Below, piece by piece: positions 44,959 to 53,177 of a stretch of DNA of 64,000 nt. The translations under genes were made by a program, and so were the position numbers. The notes below the pieces were generated by a model that saw nothing but the letters and a program-made list of their open reading frames with translations, was not told the DNA's origin and did not search any database. Numbering within the stretch: position 1 is the first letter of the stretch; each line of letters begins with the position of its first letter. Origin of the DNA: Paenibacillus spongiae (GTDB lineage Bacteria > Bacillota > Bacilli > Paenibacillales > Paenibacillaceae); NCBI RefSeq assembly GCF_024734895.1, contig NZ_CP091430.1, positions 147,001 to 211,000 on the forward strand, read 5' to 3'.

Positions 44959-45380
44959 AAACAGCACCTCTATTCTTGAATCTGGCTTTCTTCCTAGTTG
45001 ACGAGAATTTATCTCCATGTATATTACCATATTTTTTCTGCAAGAAGCTGGATTTGACAAAGCCCATTTGGGGGAAACGGCCCCTTTCATTACTTTTTGC
45101 GTATCACTCGACACTAGAACCGGATGGATGGGCATGCGACCCGTAACGGGAAAATAGACTGCCGGACAAGACTGTCGGCAGCCCCATTAGCAGGGCTCCG
45201 CGGGGAGTGCGATTCAGCGTGATACCTGGCTTTGAGGCGTGAAATATGCTGCCGGATCGAATCCTGCAAAAATTTATAAGAAAACGCAGAAATGCCAAAC
45301 TTTTCTGCTGGACATGCCGTATTTATAGTGTAGGTGTAGGTCCGGTTACCTAAAAATACGTCATGAAAGGAGTGACGGCA

Positions 45381-46094
45381 TTGCTGCGTGTAGAAGGTTT
45401 GTCCCATGCTTTTCAGAACGGCACAGAAACGACACCCGTATTACAGCAAATTAACTTTCGTGTGAGGCAAGGTGAGATTGTCGCTCTTCTTGGAAGCTCG
45501 GGCTCGGGCAAATCCACGCTGCTCAACCTGATGGCCGGCTTGATGAAGCCGACGGAAGGCGATATATACATAGCGGATCACAATATCGTGAAGATGAACG
45601 AGAATCAGCTTTCCGAGTTCCGGCGCAAGCATATCGGATTTATTTTTCAGGCGTACGAGTTGATCGCCAATCTGACGGTTCGCGAGAATGTCGAGCTGCC
45701 CCTTGTGTTTCAATCGGTATCGCCCTCGATCCGGAAGCAGAAGGCTCTCTCGCTGCTTGAGCAGGTGGGCATTCCCGAGAAGGCGGAGCTGTTTCCCTCG
45801 CAATTGTCGGGGGGGCAGCAGCAGCGTGTCAGTATCGCTCGTTCCTTAATAACCGAACCATCGGTTATTTTTGCGGACGAGCCTACCGGCAATCTGGATA
45901 CGAAGACGGAAGAGGAGATATTGGCGATATTGAAGCGGCTGAACAGCACGATGAAGACGACGTTCGTCATTGTCACGCACGAGAGGGAAGTAGCGGCTCA
46001 GACCCAGCACATTATTTCGCTTCGGGACGGCTACCTGATAACGGATCAGGATCCATCTGAAGCGATACTGGTAGCAGGGGGGATGACGGGATGA
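45381..46094 (+). CDS. MacB-type ABC transporter ATP-binding protein
   Basis: A 237-residue ATPase. The TTG start lies eight bases after AAAGGAG; an ATG at 45363 precedes the ribosome binding site and is not used. Walker A GSSGSGKSTLLNLMAG, Q-loop FIFQAYELI, signature LSGGQQQRVSIARSL, Walker B VIFADEPTGNLD and the switch histidine in VTHERE are all intact. It powers the FtsX-like permease encoded by the next gene (four-base overlap). The system resembles the LolD/MacB class, which drives efflux or extracellular envelope work rather than uptake. Confidence 0.95.
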   Translation: MLRVEGLSHAFQNGTETTPVLQQINFRVRQGEIVALLGSSGSGKSTLLNLMAGLMKPTEGDIYIADHNIVKMNENQLSEFRRKHIGFIFQAYELIANLTVRENVELPLVFQSVSPSIRKQKALSLLEQVGIPEKAELFPSQLSGGQQQRVSIARSLITEPSVIFADEPTGNLDTKTEEEILAILKRLNSTMKTTFVIVTHEREVAAQTQHIISLRDGYLITDQDPSEAILVAGGMTG

Positions 46095-47473
46095 GGATTG
46101 GCGACCTTACACGGCTGTCATGGGACCAGGTCAGGCGCCGGAAAGTCGTGACCGCTCTATGCGCCGCCGGCCTGTCGATTGGCTGCGCGGCGATTATACT
46201 TGCCCTCAGTATAGGCGAATCGGCTCAGCAATACATAGAGAACGAGATGAACAGCTTCTTCAAGATGGATGAGATTACGGTGACGGCCAATGAAGGCGTA
46301 CCGGCAAGCGGAGGCCAGGGAGGTCAGGCGGTCGGCGGCGATTCGGCGGAGGGCGACGATTCCCTGGAACGCGGCAAGCTGACGGATCAGAAGCTGGCCA
46401 TCATGAGGAACATCAAGCATGTGACGGCGGTGGCTCCTTTTCAGCAAATGAATTATTTGGAGATGTCCACGACGGACAACCGGAAGGCCTATGTGGAAGT
46501 GATCGGAACGGATCTGAATATGCTGGAGGGCTTCGACAAGCCGTTCATGCAGGGTGGGCCTTCCGACTTGATCGGCACCGTTGTGCTTAACTACGGAGCG
46601 ACGCTGGGTCTGGTCGATCCGGAGACGCGCGACAAGCTTATCGAGCAGCTGAACCGCAATCCTTACGACAGCTCCTTAATGGAGCAGTACGACAAAATGA
46701 ACCGGACGCCGTCCTCCCTGTTCCAGCGGCAGGTTCAGTTCCTTGGCTTCTCGAATGACGGGAAGGCCAAACAGTCCTCCCCGCTGCGCGTCACCGGCGT
46801 CCTGAAGAAGCCCAAGGGCGTCAGCGAGAATGCGGTCGCATACGACAAGAAAGCTTACGTGTCGCTCGAGACGGCGCAGATGCTGAAGCAGGAGCTGAAT
46901 ATGGGCGGCGGGAACGCCGGCGAAGCCTCTTACAACTCCGTCATTGTGAAGGTGGACAGCCAGGAGAACGTCGAACAGGTGGAGCAGCAGATTAAGAAGC
47001 TCACCCTGAACACGCAGACGAATTTGCAGCAGAAGGAGCGGATCGCCGAGCAATTCGGCATCATCAAAGCGGTTGCGCTTGGCGGCGGCGTATTTATTCT
47101 TATCATCGCTTCGATATCGATCGTCGTGGCAATGACGATGTCGACGTACCAGCGGCGCCGCCAGATCGGCATTATGAAAGTGCTTGGGGCGAATCTGGCG
47201 CAAATCCGCAACATGTTCATTATTGAAGCGGCGCTGCTTGGCCTGCTTGGGGGATTGCTCGGCATCTTGTTCTCCTATTGGATCGTATGGGGAATCAATG
47301 CCCTGATCCAATCCATGCCTGGCAGCGATCAGGACGCCGTGATCATCTTCGTCCCCTTGATGGCCATTCCGGTCGGCATGGCGTTCGCGATTCTGACCGG
47401 CGTTATATCGGGGATCTATCCGGCGGTGAGCGCCTCGCGTACCGATGCGCTGACGGCCATTCGACGGGACTAG
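46091..47473 (+). CDS. MacB-like FtsX-domain permease
   Basis: A 460-residue membrane protein. One transmembrane segment near the N-terminus (VTALCAAGLSIGCAAIILAL), a large extracytoplasmic domain (about 45-330) and three C-terminal transmembrane segments forming the FtsX domain (LGGGVFILIIASISIVVAMT onward). The extracytoplasmic domain contains a Gly/Glu-rich low-complexity loop (SGGQGGQAVGGDSAEGDD). It overlaps the ATPase gene by four bases and is followed by a MacA/HlyD-like adaptor, forming a tripartite-like efflux system of Gram-positive type. Confidence 0.94.
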   Translation: MRIGDLTRLSWDQVRRRKVVTALCAAGLSIGCAAIILALSIGESAQQYIENEMNSFFKMDEITVTANEGVPASGGQGGQAVGGDSAEGDDSLERGKLTDQKLAIMRNIKHVTAVAPFQQMNYLEMSTTDNRKAYVEVIGTDLNMLEGFDKPFMQGGPSDLIGTVVLNYGATLGLVDPETRDKLIEQLNRNPYDSSLMEQYDKMNRTPSSLFQRQVQFLGFSNDGKAKQSSPLRVTGVLKKPKGVSENAVAYDKKAYVSLETAQMLKQELNMGGGNAGEASYNSVIVKVDSQENVEQVEQQIKKLTLNTQTNLQQKERIAEQFGIIKAVALGGGVFILIIASISIVVAMTMSTYQRRRQIGIMKVLGANLAQIRNMFIIEAALLGLLGGLLGILFSYWIVWGINALIQSMPGSDQDAVIIFVPLMAIPVGMAFAILTGVISGIYPAVSASRTDALTAIRRD

Positions 47474-47520
47474 CGGCAAGTGATGCGATGCTATGCTATT
47501 AGAAAGAAGGGGTAGAAGGG

Positions 47521-48603
47521 ATGAAGAAGAAAATCAAATGGCTCGTCATCGGGCTTGTCCTGATCGGGGTCAGCTATGCCTTATACTCGATATCGCGGCC
47601 TGCGAAGCCGATGGATCCGATGGAGGCCTCGCCGCCCATTACGTTCGAGGTGACGACCGAGACGCTCGTCAACACGATTGAGGTAAAGGGCAAGTCGCTC
47701 TACGAGCAGGAGACGATGGTCTATGCGCCATTCAGCTCGAAGGTCACCGGCTGGAGCGTCGAGGACGGGCAGCAGGTCAAGAAGGGGGACGTTCTGTTCA
47801 AGCTCGATCAGAAGGCGCTGCAGAATGAGATTGCCCAAGAAGAAGCGGCCCTTCGCAAGGCGGACCTCGAAGCCGATCTGCAAGCTTACATGGCGAAGCT
47901 GGACGAAGAGGACGTGAGCATCGACCAGACGATTACGGAGCGGAAGCGGGCGCTCGCGACGAAGGAGATCAACCGGCTGACGCAGGAACTGAACGGCGTG
48001 ACGGAGTCGATCCAACGCAAAACGCTGGCGGAGAAGAAGGAGCTGCTCGGCAAGTCGGAATACCGTGCGCCGGCGGCGGGCATCTTCCTCTATGAAACGG
48101 CGGGCAAACGGCCGCAAGCGGTTGGAGACAATCAATACATAGGCAAAATCGTCGACCTTAGCAAGCTGCAGTTCATCGCGCTTGTCGGCGAGCAGGATGT
48201 CTTCCGCATTAAACCGGGCATGCAGGTTCAAGTAAAGATGAACGCGATGAAGGAAGTGAAGCTGTCGGGCAATGTGCTTCGCGTATCGAAATTCGCCAAA
48301 ACCGGCACCGATCAGAACAACATCGATCAGGCCGCTCAATTCGAGGTTGTGATCGCGCTGGAGCCCAATGATTATTTGATCGCGGGCCTCAGTCTCAACG
48401 GCCAGATCGAAACCGAGCGCAAGAAGGATGTCACCGTCGTGCCGACGATCGCCGTCATGCGCGAGAAGGATGCGTATTATGTCATGGTGGACAAGGGGAA
48501 CGGACAGTTCGAACGGCGGGACATCAAGATCGGCATGGAAACGTCGGAGAAGACGGAAGTGCTGGAGGGCTTGAAGAAGGGCGATGTGGTCGTCCTGCAA
48601 TAG
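47521..48603 (+). CDS. MacA/HlyD-like efflux adaptor protein
   Basis: A 360-residue membrane-anchored adaptor. An uncleaved N-terminal anchor (WLVIGLVLIGVSYALYSI) is followed by the first half of a lipoyl-like domain (VYAPFSSKVTGWSVEDGQQV), a helical hairpin (about 105-165), the second lipoyl half (SEYRAPAAGIFLYET) and a beta-barrel domain ending TEVLEGLKKGDVVVL. It links the MacB-like permease to the cell wall side. Start ATG follows AGAAGGGG. It is the last gene of the operon. Confidence 0.93.
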   Translation: MKKKIKWLVIGLVLIGVSYALYSISRPAKPMDPMEASPPITFEVTTETLVNTIEVKGKSLYEQETMVYAPFSSKVTGWSVEDGQQVKKGDVLFKLDQKALQNEIAQEEAALRKADLEADLQAYMAKLDEEDVSIDQTITERKRALATKEINRLTQELNGVTESIQRKTLAEKKELLGKSEYRAPAAGIFLYETAGKRPQAVGDNQYIGKIVDLSKLQFIALVGEQDVFRIKPGMQVQVKMNAMKEVKLSGNVLRVSKFAKTGTDQNNIDQAAQFEVVIALEPNDYLIAGLSLNGQIETERKKDVTVVPTIAVMREKDAYYVMVDKGNGQFERRDIKIGMETSEKTEVLEGLKKGDVVVLQ

Positions 48604-48623
48604 CATTGCGACATTCATTGAAG

Positions 48624-48674
48624 GAAAGGCCGGGAATCGAGACCGCAGTTTGTGCGACTGATTCCCGGCTTTTA
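48624..48674 (+). terminator. Terminator of the MacAB-like operon
   Basis: GCCGGGAATC pairs with GATTCCCGGC, followed by TTTTATGTTGT, 20 bases past the stop codon. Confidence 0.75.
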
Positions 48675-48772
48675 TGTTGTGCGGCAGCGGGTGGCTGGCA
48701 TATACAGGCTGCCGGACATAAGGGAAAACCGGGGCTGCAGCAGTGATCGTTAAGGACTACGTCCGGTAGAAC

Positions 48773-48985
48773 TCATATTTGCCGCATTTCACGGACGACC
48801 GTGTCCAGCGACTTCGGCTTAGCGATGAGATTGGCGCCGATGGCGTGGACGGCTTCGAACGGACCGCGCGGCAAGGCCCACCATCCGAAGAGGCAATCAA
48901 ACCCGATGAACAACAGATTTAACAATGGCGTCGGGTGATATTCCCTCACATAATAGGCTGATTTGGCCCGGGAAGTCACCAGCAC
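48773..48985 (-). CDS. Small hypothetical protein with one hydrophobic segment
   Basis: A 70-codon frame whose middle (LLNLLFIGFDCLFGWWALPR) looks like a membrane segment or hydrophobic core, followed by a basic amphipathic tail. It lacks a recognisable ribosome binding site and may be the C-terminal remainder of a longer protein. Family not recognised. It lies in an 800-base stretch between the efflux operon and the chemotaxis receptor that also contains a rhodanese fragment, so decay is likely. Confidence 0.35.
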   Translation of the reverse strand: MLVTSRAKSAYYVREYHPTPLLNLLFIGFDCLFGWWALPRGPFEAVHAIGANLIAKPKSLDTVVREMRQI

Positions 48986-49087
48986 CCAGCGGAGAGGCTG
49001 CCTTGCATGAGAGGCGTCTTTCGGTCGTTTTTTTGTTGTCGCTTCTAGTGAGGAGCTTGATTGTCATGCAGTACAGGCAATGGAGAA

Positions 49088-49219
49088 GAACGGCCCGTGG
49101 TGTCCGGGGGTAGCTTGGGGATGATGGCCTTCGGGCTGCGGGAGCAATTTATAAGCATCAACCCCACGGAAGAGATCATCGTCTACTGCGGATCGGGCAT
49201 TTTGACCCAAGTCACCTAA
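49088..49219 (+). pseudogene. Rhodanese/sulfurtransferase remnant
   Basis: The plus-strand frame reads GLREQFISINPTEEIIVYCG then SGILTQVT and a stop. VYCGSG with the catalytic cysteine, preceded by the loop IxPTEEI, is the active-site region of two-domain sulfurtransferases of the SseA/MST type. Upstream and downstream coding regions are missing or out of frame, so this is a gene relic. Confidence 0.5.
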
Positions 49220-49300
49220 CCCGTCCTGACCGGCCAAGCTGCTCAAGCCGTGCTGACCGCCAAACTTCTTACGCATCGGCCATAACCGCCGGGAGTACAT

Positions 49301-49343
49301 TGTGATGAATATCACAGTGACTTTGTTGGCGAATCGTCATAAT
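49301..49343 (+). promoter_or_regulatory. Fnr/CRP-type box and -10 of the chemotaxis receptor gene
   Basis: TGTGA-6-TCACA (49301-49316) is a perfect match to the Bacillota Fnr consensus. A CATAAT -10 element (49338-49343) predicts a start near 49350, which places the box centre at -41.5, the classical position for activation. Confidence 0.5.
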
Positions 49344-49405
49344 GAAACCGAGAGATAATTGTTGGAATCCCAGATAGGGAATACCATCCGTCAGGAGGCA
49401 GGCAG

Positions 49406-50686
49406 ATGAAGGTTTCGACGAGCCTAGTGACCAAAATTGTTCTAGGCATTAGCGTAGTGGCCGCAACTACATACGGTACCAGCGCCTTCTTTATTTTTGT
49501 GCTTAAGGATTATTTGGCTCCGGACATGGAACCGTGGATCTTTACAAGTATGACCTTTGGATTAGGCGTGTTCTGGACGGGTTTTCTCGGCTGGTTAACG
49601 GCGAGGTGGCTGGTAAAGCCGCTCAATGATCTGCATAGAGCTGCAGGCGTTGCGTCAGGCGGGGATTTGAAGGCGGGCGTGGAGATTCCGAAATCGAAAG
49701 ATGAATTGATGCAGCTCGCCACATCGTTTAATCAGATGATCATCAGTCTTCGTGGTTTAGTTGCCGATATTGATGCGCATTCCAGCGCTACCGGATATGA
49801 AGTGGAGCATTTGCATCTGTCAGCGGAACAAGCGGCAGTGGTGCTGACGGAAGTGACGGAGCGGGTGGGGGAAATTTCCTCGAACACGGATATGCAGGCA
49901 CAGCTGTCGCGAATGATGTATGCGTCGATCGAAGAAATAGCCGGTATTTCGGCCGATGCGGCGACTTGTACGGCGACCGCCCAGCAGGATGCCGAGCAAA
50001 TGGTGGAAGCGATGGCCAGCAGCAGCGAGGCGATGGATTCCTTGTCGGTAACGATGAATCGTCTGGCTGTAGAAGGTAATGAAACCACGGTAATCATGAA
50101 AAAACTGGAGAAGCACGCCGAACAAATTGAGAACATTGTCCATGCCGTGGAAGACATTTCGTCGAGAACCCATCTGCTGGCGCTGAATGCCTCGATTGAG
50201 GCAGCTCATGCCGGCGAACATGGGCAAGGCTTTCAAGTTGTCGCTGTGGAAATTAGAAAGCTGGCTAACCACACAACAACGGAAGTGCAGCATATCGGCG
50301 GTTTAATCGAAGCCATTCAGGCCGATTTGACAATTGCGGTTAATCGAATGGAAGCGCAAGCCCAGCATACCATTGCAGAATCATCCAAAACGGGCGAAAC
50401 GATCGGCCGTTTACAGCTAATCTCGCAATCCGTCCAACGAACCGTTGATGCCATTAACCGTATTGCAGCGTTGATGGGAATACAATCCGTAAAGATGAAC
50501 GCCATGCTTGCGGGTGCGGAGCAGGTGGCCGATACGGCGGGGGAGAATGCGGACAAGCTGGGCAAGATTTCAGCATCCGTTCAGGAGCAGAATGCGATGG
50601 TGCAAGAGGTGGCCGCGGCTTCCAACGAACTGCAAAATATGACTGACGATTTGCAAAGCCGCATCGGACAATTTCAGTTTAAGTAA
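49406..50686 (+). CDS. Methyl-accepting chemotaxis protein with minimal extracellular part
   Basis: A 426-residue receptor. Two transmembrane segments (about 10-32 and 43-62) are separated by only about ten residues, so there is almost no external ligand domain. A HAMP domain ([20 protein letters not shown], to about 115) leads into the signalling domain. Its tip reads [20 protein letters not shown] then [13 protein letters not shown], a slight variant of the consensus. Start ATG follows AGGAGGCAGG. A ligand-free receptor of this shape may report membrane state, redox or pH through its membrane part or an intracellular partner. The perfect Fnr box upstream suggests expression at low oxygen. 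A strong terminator follows. Confidence 0.92.
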   Translation: MKVSTSLVTKIVLGISVVAATTYGTSAFFIFVLKDYLAPDMEPWIFTSMTFGLGVFWTGFLGWLTARWLVKPLNDLHRAAGVASGGDLKAGVEIPKSKDELMQLATSFNQMIISLRGLVADIDAHSSATGYEVEHLHLSAEQAAVVLTEVTERVGEISSNTDMQAQLSRMMYASIEEIAGISADAATCTATAQQDAEQMVEAMASSSEAMDSLSVTMNRLAVEGNETTVIMKKLEKHAEQIENIVHAVEDISSRTHLLALNASIEAAHAGEHGQGFQVVAVEIRKLANHTTTEVQHIGGLIEAIQADLTIAVNRMEAQAQHTIAESSKTGETIGRLQLISQSVQRTVDAINRIAALMGIQSVKMNAMLAGAEQVADTAGENADKLGKISASVQEQNAMVQEVAAASNELQNMTDDLQSRIGQFQFK

Positions 50687-50793
50687 GCCTTTCAGCGCCC
50701 GATTGCAGTGGATTCCATTCGAAAGCTGCTTGATATCTATCATGTTCGGCCAGATCTGGTCGGATGAGAGCTCTCCGTCTAGGGAAGGGAGGG

Positions 50794-50828
50794 AGGCCGC
50801 GCGCCGGACGCGGCCTTCTTTTTTTTTG
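50794..50828 (+). terminator. Strong terminator after the chemotaxis receptor gene
   Basis: AGGCCGCG pairs with CGCGGCCT across seven bases, followed by TCTTTTTTTTTTG. Confidence 0.9.
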
Positions 50829-51023
50829 TTAAGGCTCTTCTTTTACACCGCGCGCAGCCTCCAGCGAGCAGTATGGCGTTACATGACGGACGGCGGTCGC
50901 TCACACTCTCGGGTCCGATGTAGCAGCCCATTACCGAGCAATTGGACGGAGATGGGTCGATCGCCAACAATAACACCATGCAGTGCATTTCACCTCATCG
51001 CGAATAGCACTACACCATTCATA

Positions 51024-51131
51024 GTATCGTACATAGCACCACACCGTGCAGTATCGTACATAGCACCACACCGTGCAGTATCGTACATAGCACCACACCG
51101 TGCAGTATCGTACATAGCACCACACCGTACG
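51024..51131 (+). repeat. 27-bp tandem repeat, four copies
   Basis: Units start at 51024, 51051, 51078 and 51105. The unit begins GTATCGTACATAGCACCACA and ends CCGTGCA; the first three are identical and the fourth differs only at its last bases. A degenerate extra copy lies just upstream (51002-51023). Being a multiple of three, it leaves frames open on both strands, but no ribosome binding site or family supports a gene. Confidence 0.92.
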
Positions 51132-51165
51132 CTGAGAGCTGCTCGCGGTGCGTGAATACGAAAGA

Positions 51166-51349
51166 GTTGTATAAAATGCAACAATCCTTCGTAATACAGC
51201 TTCTTAAGGCCGTATTGTTGTATAAAATACATCAATGTTGAGTTGAAATCGTCGATTAGCCATTTGGCGGGATAAATTATTGCAGAAAATACAACAATAT
51301 CCGTATAATCGGGCGTTAACCGGCTTAGTGTTGTATAAAGTGCAACATT
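51166..51349 (+). repeat. Degenerate intergenic repeat with quasi-palindromic core, four copies
   Basis: The 20-base core GTTGTATAAAATGCAACAAT occurs at 51166, 51217, 51279 and 51330 with increasing divergence. Copies 1-2 and 3-4 are each exactly 51 bases apart and their 31-base spacers resemble each other (CGTAATAC..TTAAGGCC versus CGTATAAT..TTAACCGG). The core is close to its own reverse complement (TTGTAT/ATGCAA). Confidence 0.75.
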
Positions 51350-51489
51350 TAAGAGATGTACCCGATCAGATCAGCATAATCGTGTGATTCAACAAGGTTT
51401 GGGCTGACGAAATTGCCCCTGCTAGCAGCTCGTATATACCAGCTGTTCCTAAGCAGGCACCCGTGTACCAACCGTTGCATACACCAGTC

Positions 51490-51712
51490 TCCTGCGCGCA
51501 TTGCTCCTCCGCGTGGAGCTCCTCCGCATGTTGCTCTCCGCGTGGAGCTCCTCCGCATGTTGCTCCTCCGCGTGGAGCTCCTATGCACGGTGCTCCTGCG
51601 CATGTTGCTCTACGTAGATGTTCCTACAAATGCTGCTCTTACACTAGCTGCTCGGCATCCAATACCAGGCGCTCCTACACCAACTTCCCTACACCAACTT
51701 CCCCTACAGCAA
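51490..51712 (+). repeat. GC-rich low-complexity repeat (about 30-bp unit)
   Basis: An imperfect unit of about 30 bases built from GCTCCTCCGCGTGGAGCTCC and TCCGCATGTT occurs about three times and then decays into GCTCCTxxxC repeats and a duplicated CCTACACCAACTTCC. GGAGCTCC palindromes recur, so hairpins are likely. It ends against the 3' end of the endonuclease-like gene. Confidence 0.8.
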
Positions 51713-52366
51713 CGACTCCGCTATTTCTCTCACTTCATAGTAACAGCTGTATTTGCCCGTCGAGGTGGAGCGTAGCAGCCCTTTATCGATCAGACCCTGC
51801 AGCCATTTGTGGGCGGTGCGATAATTGACTTGGTAGCGGTCGATAACATCTTTCGGACGCAGCGGTTTTCCCAAGCTCCATGCCAGCCGCAGCACATCAC
51901 GTTCGGAAGGCGAGATGGAAGATGCCGTCTTGTCGCGGATGAGATACGGGCTTAGAACGAGCTTCAGCAGCATGCGGCATACTTCGGGGCGGTTCTGCAC
52001 GTCGTCGAAGGAAAAGTGAATCATTTTCCATCCCATTCCTGTCAGGAACGTATCCCGATTCAGAGCGTAGCTGAATCTTTCGCGGTCCATGTCCTTGACG
52101 TGACTCTGGAAGCCGTCGCACTCGATTCCGAAACGACCGAACGGCGGCAAAAACGCGAAATCCAGAAACTGCGATTTGCGGTTCCAATCATAAATTTCAT
52201 ATTCGGGGTGCAAATGTTCCAGATTACCGAACATGGGCCACCATACATTTTGGAGCAGCAGCTTTTCGGCATAATTGTGTCCTCTGAGAAGCCTCCCTCT
52301 TCGCTCGCCTGCCCGGGAGGCGAGGTGGCGATCGAGGAAGGCTTGATGCGATTGTTCAAAGTTCAT
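51704..52366 (-). CDS. VSR/DUF559-like endonuclease-fold protein with winged helix
   Basis: A 220-residue protein. The ATG chosen follows AGGGGAACG; an in-frame TTG seven codons earlier has no ribosome binding site. The first 150 residues resemble the very-short-patch-repair/DUF559 branch of PD-(D/E)xK nucleases: FLDFAFLPPFGRFGIECDGF carries the catalytic Asp and the ExD pair, followed by SHVKDMDRERFSYALNRDTF and LTGMGWKMIHFSFDDVQNRP. The last 65 residues form a winged helix (KPLRPKDVIDRYQVNYRTAH). Nuclease activity and a DNA target are inferred, not shown. It is an orphan gene between repeat blocks. Confidence 0.8.
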   Translation of the reverse strand: MNFEQSHQAFLDRHLASRAGERRGRLLRGHNYAEKLLLQNVWWPMFGNLEHLHPEYEIYDWNRKSQFLDFAFLPPFGRFGIECDGFQSHVKDMDRERFSYALNRDTFLTGMGWKMIHFSFDDVQNRPEVCRMLLKLVLSPYLIRDKTASSISPSERDVLRLAWSLGKPLRPKDVIDRYQVNYRTAHKWLQGLIDKGLLRSTSTGKYSCYYEVREIAESLL

Positions 52367-52452
52367 ACGACTACGTTCCCCTTTCAACAGCAGAAATAAA
52401 AAAACGCCCTTCAGCCGCTAGGCAAAAGGACGTTCTTCGTCTATATAGAGTA

Positions 52453-52622
52453 TATCATTGACCGGGATGAGGATGCACCTACATTTGTCGGTTATCATTG
52501 AACGGGACGGAGATGCACCTATCTGTCGGTTTTCATTGACCGGGATGAGGATGCACCTACATTTGTCGGTTATCATTGAACTGGACGGAGATGCACCTAT
52601 CTGTCGGTTTTTCATTGACCGG
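52453..52622 (+). repeat. 78-bp composite tandem repeat (alternating 40/38-bp half-units)
   Basis: Half-units start near 52453, 52493, 52531, 52571 and 52609 (partial). All share TCATTGAxCxGGAxGGAxAT-like starts, GATGCACCTA and TGTCGGT; 40-base and 38-base versions alternate. On the minus strand the 78-base period leaves a frame open that repeats a 26-residue peptide. The last partial unit supplies TTGACC, the -35 element of the trpS promoter. Confidence 0.85.
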
Positions 52623-52643
52623 CTCATCGAGGTGTGATAATAT
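52615..52643 (+). promoter_or_regulatory. Promoter of the trpS leader transcript
   Basis: TTGACC and TAATAT spaced by 17 bases. Transcription would start near 52650, just upstream of the T-box stem I. Confidence 0.55.
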
Positions 52644-52659
52644 TTTCCATATATTACAA

Positions 52660-52978
52660 ACAACGTGGAAGAAGGGTAAGTAGACATACGTGATTGGACT
52701 TGCAGAGAGCCGGTGGTTGCTGCGAACCGGTGTCCGCTGTATGATCGAATGGCCTTCGGAGTTGCTTTCCCGAATCGACCGACAAGGTACAGTAGGGAAA
52801 TGCCGGGCGTCCCGCCGTTATCAAGGGAGCGGTATCGAGATCTGACTATCCGAATCAGGATCAGGATTAGGATCTCCGCACCGTATGGAGAAGACCGGAA
52901 TGCAGCGGAACAGGCGGCAGAACGGTCATTTAAGGTGGTACCACGACAACTTCGTCCTTATTGGACGGAGTTTTTTTG
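52660..52978 (+). promoter_or_regulatory. T-box riboswitch (tRNA-Trp responsive) with terminator
   Basis: Stem I is recognisable from GCAGAGAGCCGGTGG and its distal partner CGAACCGGTG, with the AGAGA-type specifier-loop side. The best specifier codon is TGG at 52750-52752 (GAATGGCC), on the 3' side of the loop, encoding Trp and matching the downstream gene. The antiterminator bulge reads TAAGGTGGTACCACG. The terminator stem ACTTCGTCC/GGACGGAGT is followed by seven T. Uncharged tRNA-Trp would stabilise the antiterminator and allow transcription into trpS. Confidence 0.92.
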
Positions 52979-53000
52979 TTTTATTAAGGGGGTGATGGCC

Positions 53001-53177
53001 ATGGATGATGGTTGGTGGTGGATGAGTGTCTTGTTACAGAAAATCGTTACCATAACAAGGAGGATGTTAGACCATGAAAGAACGAGTATTAACAGGAGAT
53101 CGGGCTACCGGCAAGCTTCACCTTGGCCATTACGTCGGCAGTTTGCAAAACCGCGTTCATTTGCAAGAGAAATATGA
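53001..53177 (+). CDS. Putative trpS leader peptide with three consecutive Trp codons
   Basis: An open frame of 58 codons starting MDDGWWWMSVLLQK. The ribosome binding site AAGGGGG lies eight bases before the ATG, immediately after the T-box terminator. The three TGG codons at 53013-53021 are positions 5-7. The frame is +2 relative to trpS and reads across the trpS ribosome binding site (53057-53063) and start, ending about 100 bases inside trpS. A ribosome that passes the Trp codons would cover the trpS initiation site, whereas one stalled for lack of Trp-tRNA would leave it free. This is inference; the peptide itself need have no function. Because its 3' part overlaps trpS, only the first 15-20 codons are likely selected. 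Confidence 0.65.
   Translation: MDDGWWWMSVLLQKIVTITRRMLDHERTSINRRSGYRQASPWPLRRQFAKPRSFAREI

Noticed and set aside
47581..48618. 345-codon minus-strand frame
   Set aside because: Antisense shadow of the HlyD-like gene, with Arg/Leu-rich shadow composition.
50703..51155. Open frame of 150 codons across the 27-bp repeats
   Set aside because: It is open mainly because the unit is a multiple of three; it starts in a terminator region, has no ribosome binding site and no protein-like composition.
51166..51349. CRISPR-like array of 20-base repeats with 31-base spacers
   Set aside because: The cores diverge, the spacers resemble each other, one interval is 42 bases, and no cas gene is present.
52418..52687. 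Minus-strand frame with a 26-residue repeat
   Set aside because: Produced by the 78-bp repeat period and overlapping the trpS promoter; no start signal.
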